From: CAIUKX01 sp964580965
GTDB taxonomy: Bacteria > Bacteroidota > Bacteroidia > Flavobacteriales_D > Crocinitomicaceae
Direction of reading: 5' to 3'
Length of the DNA stretch: 41,269 bases
NCBI GenBank assembly: GCA_964580965.1
Contig: CAZOLZ010000014.1
Span: 1 to 41,269, forward strand
The notes under the pieces are model-generated. The model was given only the letters and a program-made list of their open reading frames with translations. It searched no databases and was not told the DNA's origin. A program made the translations under genes and the position numbers. Shown piece after piece: positions 1 through 7,006 of the stretch. The stretch's first letter is position 1. The number at the start of each line of letters is the position of its first letter.

Positions 1-18
1 CAATTAATAATATTATAA

Positions 19-924
19 TTAAAATGGTAATCCATCAATTCCTGTTTGATATGGCTTTATTTTTTTTGGAATTTCACATTTATACTTTTCATTTAACTTA
101 ACTATCAAATCTTCTAATAACCATTCATGAATGATTTCAACTTCACTCTTCCCAACATCATCGTTTCGATGAAGAAACTCATCTGAAATACTTCGATGAG
201 ATAGATAAAATCCTTGTTCCTCCCAATTTTCATCCTCTTCAGAAATTTGTCCAAATGTAATTTCTCTAATGACTTTAAAAGAGTCAACTAAATCCTCCGA
301 CATATAGTTTATTGGGTTTTTATCTAAATGAAGATGAGTTAATTTTAAGCCAGTTATTTGAGCAGGGACAGTTTCTATTTGGTTTTGACTTAAATCAAGA
401 AATTTAAGTTTAGTTAATTTTTCTATACTATCCTTGATGTTGTCGATTCCACAAAGCGATAAGTTAAGTGATTCTAAATTTTTTAATTCAAAAATTATTT
501 CAGGAATATTGATTAAAGGATATGTAGACTTGATTGTTAATGATTGAATTTCTAGATGATTAAAGCTAGGAATTTGTTCAATATTGCAATCAATAGACTT
601 TAGATTTGAAGAAACCCCTTTAACATATATGATATTTCCTAACTGAGAATAACATGAAAGACTTTTTAGCTTTTTTAAATTGCTTAAATCAACTTCAATC
701 AGAGGATTGTTTGAAATATCTAGTTCCTCTAACTCTGTAAAAAAGTAAATTTCTTCAAAATCTGAAAGTCCAAGCCCCGAAATATAAAGACTTTTAACTT
801 TTTTAATAAGATCTAAATATACAAAACCTTTAGGCTGAAAAGTTTCCCCATCTTTAATAAGATTTAGTTGATATTTGATTTGAAACTCTAATTTGGGATT
901 TTCAATTTTAATTTTTTCACTCAT
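19..924 (-). CDS. leucine-rich-repeat protein, uncharacterised
   Basis: 301 residues, no signal peptide, so probably cytoplasmic. Degenerate leucine-rich repeats run from about residue 44 to 207; the clearest are LEELDISNNPL (66-76) and LKFLDLSQNQI (173-183), with LxxLxLxxN spacing typical of a protein-binding solenoid. The tail (208-301) is acidic, then mixed, and matches nothing I recognise. It is the last gene of a minus-strand group; the upstream 102-residue gene ends 2 bases before this start, so the two are probably cotranscribed. LRR proteins of this size in Bacteroidota are often orphan binding proteins or immunity-like factors. The LRR call is seen in sequence; any role is inference. 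Confidence 0.75.
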   Translation of the reverse strand: MSEKIKIENPKLEFQIKYQLNLIKDGETFQPKGFVYLDLIKKVKSLYISGLGLSDFEEIYFFTELEELDISNNPLIEVDLSNLKKLKSLSCYSQLGNIIYVKGVSSNLKSIDCNIEQIPSFNHLEIQSLTIKSTYPLINIPEIIFELKNLESLNLSLCGIDNIKDSIEKLTKLKFLDLSQNQIETVPAQITGLKLTHLHLDKNPINYMSEDLVDSFKVIREITFGQISEEDENWEEQGFYLSHRSISDEFLHRNDDVGKSEVEIIHEWLLEDLIVKLNEKYKCEIPKKIKPYQTGIDGLPF

Positions 925-926
925 GT

Positions 927-1235
927 TTAATTACTTTTTTGAATATTGGCCTTAAGTGTTATGATTTTTTTACAAATTTCAAATTCCTCAATTGATTCAA
1001 AAAACTTAAGACAGCTTTCCAAATGATTTTTCCAATTTTCTTTCTCAACACTAATTATCATTGTGTTTCCAGAATTTTTATTTACTATTTTAACAATTTC
1101 TAAAACATCAATTTTTTTATCAAAAACTATTTTGACACCTTCTAATATTCTATGGTATATTTCAAAATTGTACCTTTCAAAAAACAGTAATTCATCTTCT
1201 TCATTGTCAATAATAATCTCTTTTAATTCTATCAT
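927..1235 (-). CDS. small hypothetical protein
   Basis: 102 residues, acidic N-terminus (EEDE near residues 12-15), Lys- and Ile-rich, no signal peptide or membrane segment. No family recognised. The predicted pattern is alternating strands and helices, consistent with a compact cytoplasmic domain such as those of contact-toxin immunity proteins, but no motif supports a specific assignment. It starts with ATG and stops 2 bases before the LRR gene, so the pair is likely one transcript. The 84-base gap on its upstream side is AT-rich with no evident promoter motif. Confidence 0.6.
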   Translation of the reverse strand: MIELKEIIIDNEEDELLFFERYNFEIYHRILEGVKIVFDKKIDVLEIVKIVNKNSGNTMIISVEKENWKNHLESCLKFFESIEEFEICKKIITLKANIQKSN

Positions 1236-1319
1236 ATGTTAAATTAAAGCCCTTGATAAGGACAAAGTTGCAATGTTTAATTATTAATCTATGCTAATAA
1301 AGCTAAATACTCATATAAA

Positions 1320-1925
1320 TTATCTTATAATCTTTGCTCCTTTATTTGTCATCATCAATAAAAGTTTTTCCATTTCCACTAATTTTTCATTTCCATTATG
1401 GGAGTATCCTTTTAACTTATTGTAACGTTCCTCTTCAATGGCTTCTTTTAAATAACCGGCTGGAGAAAAACCGTCATCATCAATTTCATTTATGTTTTCA
1501 TTGGTAATTAGCAATTGAATGGTCTCTAACCAAAGATTTCTAATGCAATAGATTAGAGAATTACAGCCAGGCGTAGCATAATCTATGTATTCATGATTTT
1601 GGTTGTTTGTTTTATGATTTAAATTAACTCCAAGGGTTATTAATGCTTTTAAAATTTGAGGGTTTTTGGTAAAAAAAATGAGATTCATATTATACTCATT
1701 CACATATTTATTTAAATCAATTGTTGCTGAAAGATGATTTAATTTTTCAATTACCTTTTTTGGGTTTTTGCCCAATATACATTCTACATGAAGTTTTCTT
1801 ACTTCTGATAATTCAATGCCAAATTTGTTTTGCCCTTTTTTATTTTCCTTCTTTGAAAGATCCATGTTTTGTGATATTCTGTGAAGAAATTGATTGTATG
1901 TTATTTTTTTATTATTGTCTCCCAT
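1320..1925 (-). CDS. ankyrin-repeat-like protein, uncharacterised
   Basis: About 201 residues from the ATG at 1925 (MGDNNKK). The frame stays open to an ATG at 1967 (215 residues), but that start would overlap the upstream gene's 3' end by 32 bases, so I prefer the inner one. The middle of the protein has ankyrin-like units: a helix pair 'ILKALITLGVNLNHKT' followed by 'NSLIYCIRNLWLETIQLL' and 'NENINEIDDDGFSPAGYL', the last resembling the D-x-G-x-(S/T)-P/A turn of an ankyrin repeat. The repeats are degenerate and few (two to three). No secretion signal. Probably a protein-binding scaffold; function unknown. Confidence 0.6.
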   Translation of the reverse strand: MGDNNKKITYNQFLHRISQNMDLSKKENKKGQNKFGIELSEVRKLHVECILGKNPKKVIEKLNHLSATIDLNKYVNEYNMNLIFFTKNPQILKALITLGVNLNHKTNNQNHEYIDYATPGCNSLIYCIRNLWLETIQLLITNENINEIDDDGFSPAGYLKEAIEEERYNKLKGYSHNGNEKLVEMEKLLLMMTNKGAKIIR

Positions 1926-1935
1926 TGTGTTTGTA

Positions 1936-2571
1936 TTAAAGTTTAAAGCAGTAGATAAACGAATCAAAAAGTTCTTGTGAATTTGATTCTATATTTTTTT
2001 TAATATTCTCATATTTTTTTCGGAAATATGAGCTCTTGCTAATTAACTGTAAATTATATTCTCTAATCAATTCTTTTATTATATTATTTTCTTGATTTTG
2101 ATTCTCCGCAAACAAATTGTCTGTAAACAAATATTTAACTTTTAACTCTTTCGCTTTTTCAACCCAAGATTTACTTTCTGAGAAAGAACAGCATCTATGA
2201 AAAAGTAATACGGAGACACATTTAATTTCCTGAATAAGTTTTAACATTTCTTGATTGGTGGTGTTTGGAAAATAATAAACAGTTTTTTCAGCTTTTCTAT
2301 TTGGAAAGTTTACGGTAAAAATCATTTTTTGGTATTGGAAATTTTCTTTTCCAACCGAAACATCATCACTGGTTTGACTTTCCAATGTTATTTCATCAAT
2401 TTTTTCTAATGATTCTATATTTATAGCACTTGAAATATCATTAAAAAAGTAAGTTTTAATTTCAATAAAAAAGTTATTGAAATTACAATTATGAATAGGT
2501 CTAAAATCATCTCCCGATGATGGGTACCACATAATGTGTTTTTTGTCATTTCTATTTATTTCATCTAACAT
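1936..2571 (-). CDS. hypothetical protein with N-terminal WYPSSGDDFR motif
   Basis: 211 residues, no signal peptide. The most distinctive stretch is 'HIMWYPSSGDDFRPI' (about residues 12-26), rich in aromatic and Gly/Asp residues and looking like a conserved active or binding site. A second patch, 'LLFHRCCSF' (near 122-130), contains His and a Cys pair. The C-terminal third is Lys/Asn-rich. I cannot place it in a family. Its ATG overlaps the stop of the upstream 103-residue gene by one base (TAATG), a strong sign of translational coupling, so the two products probably act together. Confidence 0.6.
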   Translation of the reverse strand: MLDEINRNDKKHIMWYPSSGDDFRPIHNCNFNNFFIEIKTYFFNDISSAINIESLEKIDEITLESQTSDDVSVGKENFQYQKMIFTVNFPNRKAEKTVYYFPNTTNQEMLKLIQEIKCVSVLLFHRCCSFSESKSWVEKAKELKVKYLFTDNLFAENQNQENNIIKELIREYNLQLISKSSYFRKKYENIKKNIESNSQELFDSFIYCFKL

Positions 2572-2882
2572 TATACGTCTATATATTTATACCCTTGTTT
2601 TTTTTGGTATTCGAATGAACCTGGGGTTTCTCCAACTTCATATCTTGAGGGGTAAGAAAATCCATAAGCATTTTTAAAAGGTTTTTCTCCTAAAACAAGT
2701 ATTCCTTCTTCAATTAAATCCTGTGCTGTTGAAATATGAAACCCTTGTAGGTTCCATACATCTCCTGTGTTTACAATATATTGAAATAATGGGCCTATTA
2801 ATTTTTCATTTAATTGACCAGTTTCAAATTGGGATAAGTAGCCAAACCATGTTTGTTCATTAATTATTTTTTTTAAATCCAT
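2571..2882 (-). CDS. small hypothetical protein coupled to the downstream WYPSSG gene
   Basis: 103 residues, soluble, aromatic-rich (TWFGY, FSYPSRY, GYKY). No family recognised. The size, high aromatic content and mildly acidic character fit small immunity-like or antitoxin-like proteins, but this is only resemblance. Its TAA stop shares one base with the ATG of the next gene (TAATG at 2569-2573 on the minus strand), implying coupled translation. Upstream, a 46-residue gene ends 15 bases away, so three small genes form one unit. Confidence 0.55.
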   Translation of the reverse strand: MDLKKIINEQTWFGYLSQFETGQLNEKLIGPLFQYIVNTGDVWNLQGFHISTAQDLIEEGILVLGEKPFKNAYGFSYPSRYEVGETPGSFEYQKKQGYKYIDV

Positions 2883-2897
2883 TTTGCTATAATTCTT

Positions 2898-3038
2898 TTA
2901 GTCTAATTCCTGTAATTTTTCTTTTAATTCTATTTTTTCTAATTCATCCAAATCTTTATTTAATAGATACATTAGACAAGATATAGAGAGATTATCATAT
3001 TCGTAATTGGAATTTTCTTTTTTATGTTTTATATTCAT
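2898..3038 (-). CDS. 46-residue small protein, first gene of the accessory unit
   Basis: An uninterrupted 47-codon frame from ATG at 3038 to TAA at 2898. The product begins MNIKHKKENSNYEYDN and ends in a highly charged helix-forming stretch (LDELEKIELKEKLQEL). It is followed 15 bases later by the 103-residue gene on the same strand, as expected for an operon's first gene. The charged C-terminal half is compatible with a short amphipathic or coiled-coil helix. It is too short to be certain, and low GC makes chance frames common, but position and spacing favour a real gene. Confidence 0.4.
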   Translation of the reverse strand: MNIKHKKENSNYEYDNLSISCLMYLLNKDLDELEKIELKEKLQELD

Positions 3039-3209
3039 ATAGCAAATAATTTATTTAAATAATGTTATAATTATAATGTTGTTTTTGAATATATAAATAA
3101 TATTTTAAAAAAACAAGTTATTTATGGTGTTTAGTTTTTAATTTTTACTTCTGTACAGTTTTTAAAGAATTAAATTCTGTTAATTATTTTATTCAATATA
3201 AAAACATAA
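3039..3209. other. AT-rich gap between divergent accessory genes
   Basis: 171 bases of very AT-rich sequence separating the minus-strand unit from the short plus-strand LRR-like frame. It presumably contains the promoters of both, but no TAnnTTTG element in the right place was found by eye on either strand. No RNA gene or repeat recognised. Confidence 0.4.
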
Positions 3210-3428
3210 ATGATTAGAAAAGAACAAGAACTAATAAGGGCAATACTCATATGGGATAATGAAGAAGCTTCTGAAACTGCCCTCACAATTATCAAAGGAA
3301 TAGGTCAACAACTCAATGATTTGGACTTAAGTGAAAATAAGAAGTTAGATACATTGGTTCACTCTCAATATGATTTAGATTTAAGTCAAAATAAAGCTTT
3401 AACAGTAGTAAATATCTATGATTATTGA
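3210..3428 (+). pseudogene. short LRR-like fragment
   Basis: A 72-codon frame starting with ATG. The second half contains two LRR-like phrases, 'LNDLDLSENKKLDTL' and 'YDLDLSQNKALTVV', the L-x-L-S-x-N-x-x-L pattern of Bacteroidota leucine-rich repeats, and the frame stops immediately after the second. Two repeats cannot form a stable solenoid, so this is probably the surviving 5' end of a longer LRR gene, or a recombination relic, rather than a complete protein. It is the only plus-strand gene in the accessory block. No matching LRR continuation was seen in the short stretch after the stop. Confidence 0.4.
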
Positions 3429-3463
3429 TGCAACTGCTGTGAAGAGAACTGGATAGTTTTTAT

Positions 3464-4603
3464 TTATTCATCTTCCAATAGTGCCGATAATTCATCATTT
3501 TCTTTGAAAAAAACAGTCACTTTTTCAAAATCAAAATTACTTATTTTAAATCCATTATTCACTTTGAAAAATATTTGTCCTTTTGAATAGGAAACATATT
3601 TTTTTGCCCAATTATTGATAGAAGTAGTTACAAGATCATAATTTTTGAGTATTGAATCCCCAAACTTTAATATATTACTACCGTCAATCTCTAAAATTTG
3701 CTTTATAAATGTTAAATCTAATAAAATATCAGTATTTAAATAACGTGTTGAAAAAGCTCCATTTTTTAAACAAGTATTACCTAACTGCTGTACCGATTTA
3801 ATAATAATTTCTCTGTCATTTTGATAGTTAATAGGAAGGTATGGATAAGCAGATATTCCAAACTTATCTTTTTTAAAATAGTTTAGTAACTCCTCTTTTG
3901 TTTTCAAATGATAGAAAAAATTGTGCTTAGGGCTTAAATCCAATGCTTTTTGTTTTATTTTCTTGCTAGCAAGGAGTTTATCATTCATTCCTGCAATTGG
4001 AGATTGTAATAAATCCCAATGATCCCAGTCCCAACCAAATTTAACGCCATCTTCTTCAACAACTTTCATTAAATCTAGTTGATTTAGTATATCTTGTTCT
4101 GATTGCTGATGCTTTAATGATATGAGCTTAGATTTTAATTTAAGATTATTACATTCATAAATAAATCTTTGAGTTAGGTATGGGGTAATATCTATATTGG
4201 TGATAAAAGTTTCCTTTTTTTTAATTAATAATATATAAAGTACTTTTTCAACAACGTTTACAAAATTCTTTGAAAAAATGTCAGAATACCAAGCATCTGA
4301 TTTTTCATTGAAATATTCATCGATATAAGGATTAATAAAAAATAATTGATAGGCTTTTTTAATTAGGTTTTCTGAATCTTCAATTAATCCAATTTTCTCT
4401 AATTTCAAACTTAGATTAAATAATGCATGCCTATTTGAATACTCATTTAAAACTAAATCATTCTCAGCAATTAAATCATTCAATGACAACAGCTTATCAG
4501 CTTGTTTTATATCTAAATTATCTATCAGTTTTAGCCCTAAATCTCCAAGTCCTTTCTTATTTTTCAATCGTTTGATTACTTCATCATATTCTGTAAGCCC
4601 CAT
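3464..4603 (-). CDS. uncharacterised 379-residue protein, possible DUF4116-like C-terminal region
   Basis: 379 residues, no signal peptide, mostly helical. The first 130 residues resemble an irregular helical-repeat protein (LFNLSLKLEKIGLIEDSENLI has a TPR-like look). A Trp-rich patch 'FGWDWDHWDLLQ' lies at 189-200. Residues about 260-335 recall DUF4116-type repeats: 'NDREIIIKSVQQLGNTCLK' followed by 'DLTFIKQILEIDGSNILKF', a D-x-E-x-V-x-x-(A/S)-V-x-x-x-G rhythm. The DUF4116 resemblance is weak. Starts with ATG and is transcribed separately from the smaller genes. Function unknown. Confidence 0.6.
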   Translation of the reverse strand: MGLTEYDEVIKRLKNKKGLGDLGLKLIDNLDIKQADKLLSLNDLIAENDLVLNEYSNRHALFNLSLKLEKIGLIEDSENLIKKAYQLFFINPYIDEYFNEKSDAWYSDIFSKNFVNVVEKVLYILLIKKKETFITNIDITPYLTQRFIYECNNLKLKSKLISLKHQQSEQDILNQLDLMKVVEEDGVKFGWDWDHWDLLQSPIAGMNDKLLASKKIKQKALDLSPKHNFFYHLKTKEELLNYFKKDKFGISAYPYLPINYQNDREIIIKSVQQLGNTCLKNGAFSTRYLNTDILLDLTFIKQILEIDGSNILKFGDSILKNYDLVTTSINNWAKKYVSYSKGQIFFKVNNGFKISNFDFEKVTVFFKENDELSALLEDE

Positions 4604-4951
4604 TTCTTTGTCATATTTATTTTAGTTCTCTTTAACAATATAAATAAATTTATTTATTATGTTGTTTTACATAAACAGCAAAAATTCTTTGATTCAATAG
4701 CAATTGTAGTAAGATTCAATCAATAGAGTTAGGGCTTTTATTTCAATCTGTTTTAGATTTTAAGATCCAAATTGGTTTCCAAAAACAAGCAGGAAATCGG
4801 AGATACTAGAAGCTGAACTTTGAGAAAACTTATCTAATAGTGAAATTAACCCTAATAGTTTTATATTTCAAAATAAACAAATTCAAACCCTCCATATATT
4901 ATTCATTAACATACAATACCATTGCAAACACTTTCCGTATATTTGCAACGT
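4604..4951. other. 348-base intergenic region between accessory block and glycosyltransferase
   Basis: No coding frame worth calling. It marks the change from very AT-rich accessory sequence to the more ordinary base composition of the envelope genes. The only recognisable signal is the TATATTTG -7 element at its right end. No tRNA, att-like duplication or transposase remnant was seen. Confidence 0.5.
4938..4945 (+). promoter_or_regulatory. Bacteroidota -7 element (TATATTTG) for the GT4 gene
   Basis: TATATTTG fits the TAnnTTTG consensus recognised by the Bacteroidota primary sigma factor. It ends only six bases before the ATG at 4952, so transcription would start at or next to the start codon, giving a leaderless or nearly leaderless message. 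No correctly spaced -33 TTTG was seen. This also argues against the upstream TTG at 4922 being the start. Confidence 0.5.
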
Positions 4952-6103
4952 ATGAATAAGAAAAAAAATAAGGTTTTAGTAGCTGTTTCTAACGACTTAT
5001 ATACAGATCAGCGTGTACATAAAATCTGCTCTTTCATTCATAAACAAGGTTATGATGTAAAACTCATTGGACGGTTAAAAAAAGATAGTCCGTCAAATAT
5101 TAAACGTGCTTATCAAACATTTCGTTTTAGGATGATTTTTCATAAAGGAGCTTTATTTTACGCAGAATTCAATTTAAAATTGTTTTTTTATTTACTTTTT
5201 CATCCTGCAAAAAAAATTGTATCCAACGATTTAGACACACTTCTTGCATGTTATCTGGCAAAAAAATTGAAGCTTAATTGTGACATAATTTATGATTCTC
5301 ATGAATATTTTACAGAAGTCCCTGAGTTAGTGAATCGACCTAAAATTCAAAAAATATGGGAAATGATAGAGGGCGCCATTTTCCCTCACTTAAATCAAAT
5401 TTCGACTGTCAACCATTCAATTGCTAACTTGTATAAAAAGAAATACAATAAAAATTTGGCTGTAATAAGAAATATAGCCCCAAAATGGCATAAACCTGAA
5501 TCTTTAAAAAGTAAAAGTGAACTTGGAATTCCAGAAGGAAAATTAATCCTTATCATTCAAGGTGCAGGAATTAACATTGATCGTGGTACTGAAGAAGCAG
5601 TAGAGGCAATGAAAAAGATTGAAAATGCATGTTTAATTATTGTTGGAGATGGAGATGTTGTTCCATCTCTTAAAAATTACGTAAAAGAAGAACGATTAAC
5701 CGAAAAAGTATTGTTTTTCCCTAAAGTAGATTATCAAACTTTAATGCAATATACTTTTCATGCAGACATTGGATTGACCTTGGATAAACCACTAAACATC
5801 AATTATCAATATTCTTTACCCAACAAAGTTTTTGATTATATACAAGCAGACACCCCTATTCTAGGTAGTAATCTAATTGAAGTTGCAACAATCATCCAAC
5901 AATTTGAAGTTGGTATTACAATAAATGAAGTGAATGCAAAAACTATTATAAATTCCATTGAAAAAATTCAAAAAGAGCCAAAAATTTTAGATCTATGGAA
6001 ATCAAACTGTAATAAAGTTCAAGATGATTTAAGTTGGGAAAAGGAATGTTTGAAGTTAGAAAAGTTTTATCCGAAACTAACTGCGTTTCATACGGTGAGT
6101 TAA
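4952..6103 (+). CDS. glycosyltransferase, GT4-like (GT-B fold)
   Basis: 383 residues from ATG 4952; the frame extends to a TTG at 4922, but a promoter element lies in that extension. The N-terminal Rossmann half begins 'VLVAVSNDLYTDQRVHKI', a signature of Bacteroidota GT4-like enzymes, with 'IIYDSHEYFTEVPEL' in the acceptor region. The C-terminal half has 'ILIIQGAGINIDRGTEEAV' and 'SLPNKVFDYIQADTPIL', matching the nucleotide-sugar binding region where the conserved Glu/Asp sits. Cytosolic or membrane-associated. It probably adds a sugar to a surface polysaccharide or glycolipid. It converges on the GT2 gene with a 27-base 3' overlap. Confidence 0.85.
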   Translation: MNKKKNKVLVAVSNDLYTDQRVHKICSFIHKQGYDVKLIGRLKKDSPSNIKRAYQTFRFRMIFHKGALFYAEFNLKLFFYLLFHPAKKIVSNDLDTLLACYLAKKLKLNCDIIYDSHEYFTEVPELVNRPKIQKIWEMIEGAIFPHLNQISTVNHSIANLYKKKYNKNLAVIRNIAPKWHKPESLKSKSELGIPEGKLILIIQGAGINIDRGTEEAVEAMKKIENACLIIVGDGDVVPSLKNYVKEERLTEKVLFFPKVDYQTLMQYTFHADIGLTLDKPLNINYQYSLPNKVFDYIQADTPILGSNLIEVATIIQQFEVGITINEVNAKTIINSIEKIQKEPKILDLWKSNCNKVQDDLSWEKECLKLEKFYPKLTAFHTVS

Positions 6104-6994
6104 ATTCATTTTCCTTAAATTATGATTTAACAACAATAGTTTATACAAATTAAACAAAAAAATAGAAGGGTTGTTTCCTTTCAACTGATTAATCAATAGT
6201 CTTTTCATACCCAAATAAAATATTTGTAATAGGGCACTGAATAAAACTAATTTTTGATACTTCCTTAAAATAATTACCGCTTGAATGAATGCATTATCAA
6301 AATTTTTGAACCTCAAAATTTCAATTAAATTTTGAATTCCTTGTTCTGTTTTTCTAATAAAATTTTCATTTGTTTCAATATCGCCGTTCAAAATTGAATT
6401 ATCAATATGCTTAATCGGTATACCTTTTATTTTTAATTCAAGTCCAAATAAAGTATCCTCATGTCCATAAAGCTTAATTCGTTCATCAAACTGAACAACT
6501 TGTAATATCGACTTTGGAACAATAAAATTATTTGTCATAAAAGAATCATAAGGCAATAAACTTCTTTCAGTCTTCGTCTTACTTTCCCTTTTATGACCAT
6601 ATTTCCAACTTAAAACCTTATTCTTTGTTGGTTTTAATTGTGGATAAACCCTACCCCCACATATTACAGCATTCGGAAATTGATGTATTGCATGAAGATA
6701 CTCTTGAAGAAAACTTTTATTCGTAACTAGTGAGTCAGCATCTAAAAATAACAGATGAGAATACTGAGCGTATTTCAAAAATAAATTACGAATGCAAGAC
6801 CTTCCGATGTTTTGATCGAGTTGTAAAAACTGAATCTTATCTAGAGAATTTAACTTTTGTCTGTACTCAATATCTGATGCATCGTCGATCACAATAATTT
6901 CACACGGGGTATCCAGAAATTCAACCTGATTAACCAATTCATTAATCAATCGGCTCAAATCAAAATTATATGATGGAATACAAATTGACAGCAT
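6077..6994 (-). CDS. glycosyltransferase family 2
   Basis: 305 residues with a GT-A fold. It starts MLSICIPSYN, has 'EIIVIDDAS' (32-40) for nucleotide-sugar binding and a DxD-type metal site 'FLDADS' (83-88). 'YGHEDTLFGLEL' is the ED motif that usually carries the catalytic base. The C-terminal region has a hydrophobic stretch (LVLFSALLQIFYLGM) that may anchor it to the membrane. Last gene of the murI-fkbM-flippase-GT2 run, starting 12 bases after the flippase stop, so probably part of the same polysaccharide pathway. Confidence 0.85.
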   Translation of the reverse strand: MLSICIPSYNFDLSRLINELVNQVEFLDTPCEIIVIDDASDIEYRQKLNSLDKIQFLQLDQNIGRSCIRNLFLKYAQYSHLLFLDADSLVTNKSFLQEYLHAIHQFPNAVICGGRVYPQLKPTKNKVLSWKYGHKRESKTKTERSLLPYDSFMTNNFIVPKSILQVVQFDERIKLYGHEDTLFGLELKIKGIPIKHIDNSILNGDIETNENFIRKTEQGIQNLIEILRFKNFDNAFIQAVIILRKYQKLVLFSALLQIFYLGMKRLLINQLKGNNPSIFLFNLYKLLLLNHNLRKMNLTHRMKRS

Positions 6995-7006
6995 CTTAAT
7001 TCATAC

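Noticed and set aside
1926..1967. Longer start of the ankyrin-like gene
   Set aside because: It would overlap the preceding gene by 32 bases, whereas an ATG at 1925 avoids overlap.
4922..4951. TTG start adding ten residues to the GT4 gene
   Set aside because: The stretch contains the TATATTTG promoter element, and the added residues do not resemble the family; ATG 4952 fits better.
1..4951. Prophage, integrative element or CRISPR array
   Set aside because: No integrase, phage structural gene, tRNA end, att-type duplication or regularly spaced repeat was found.
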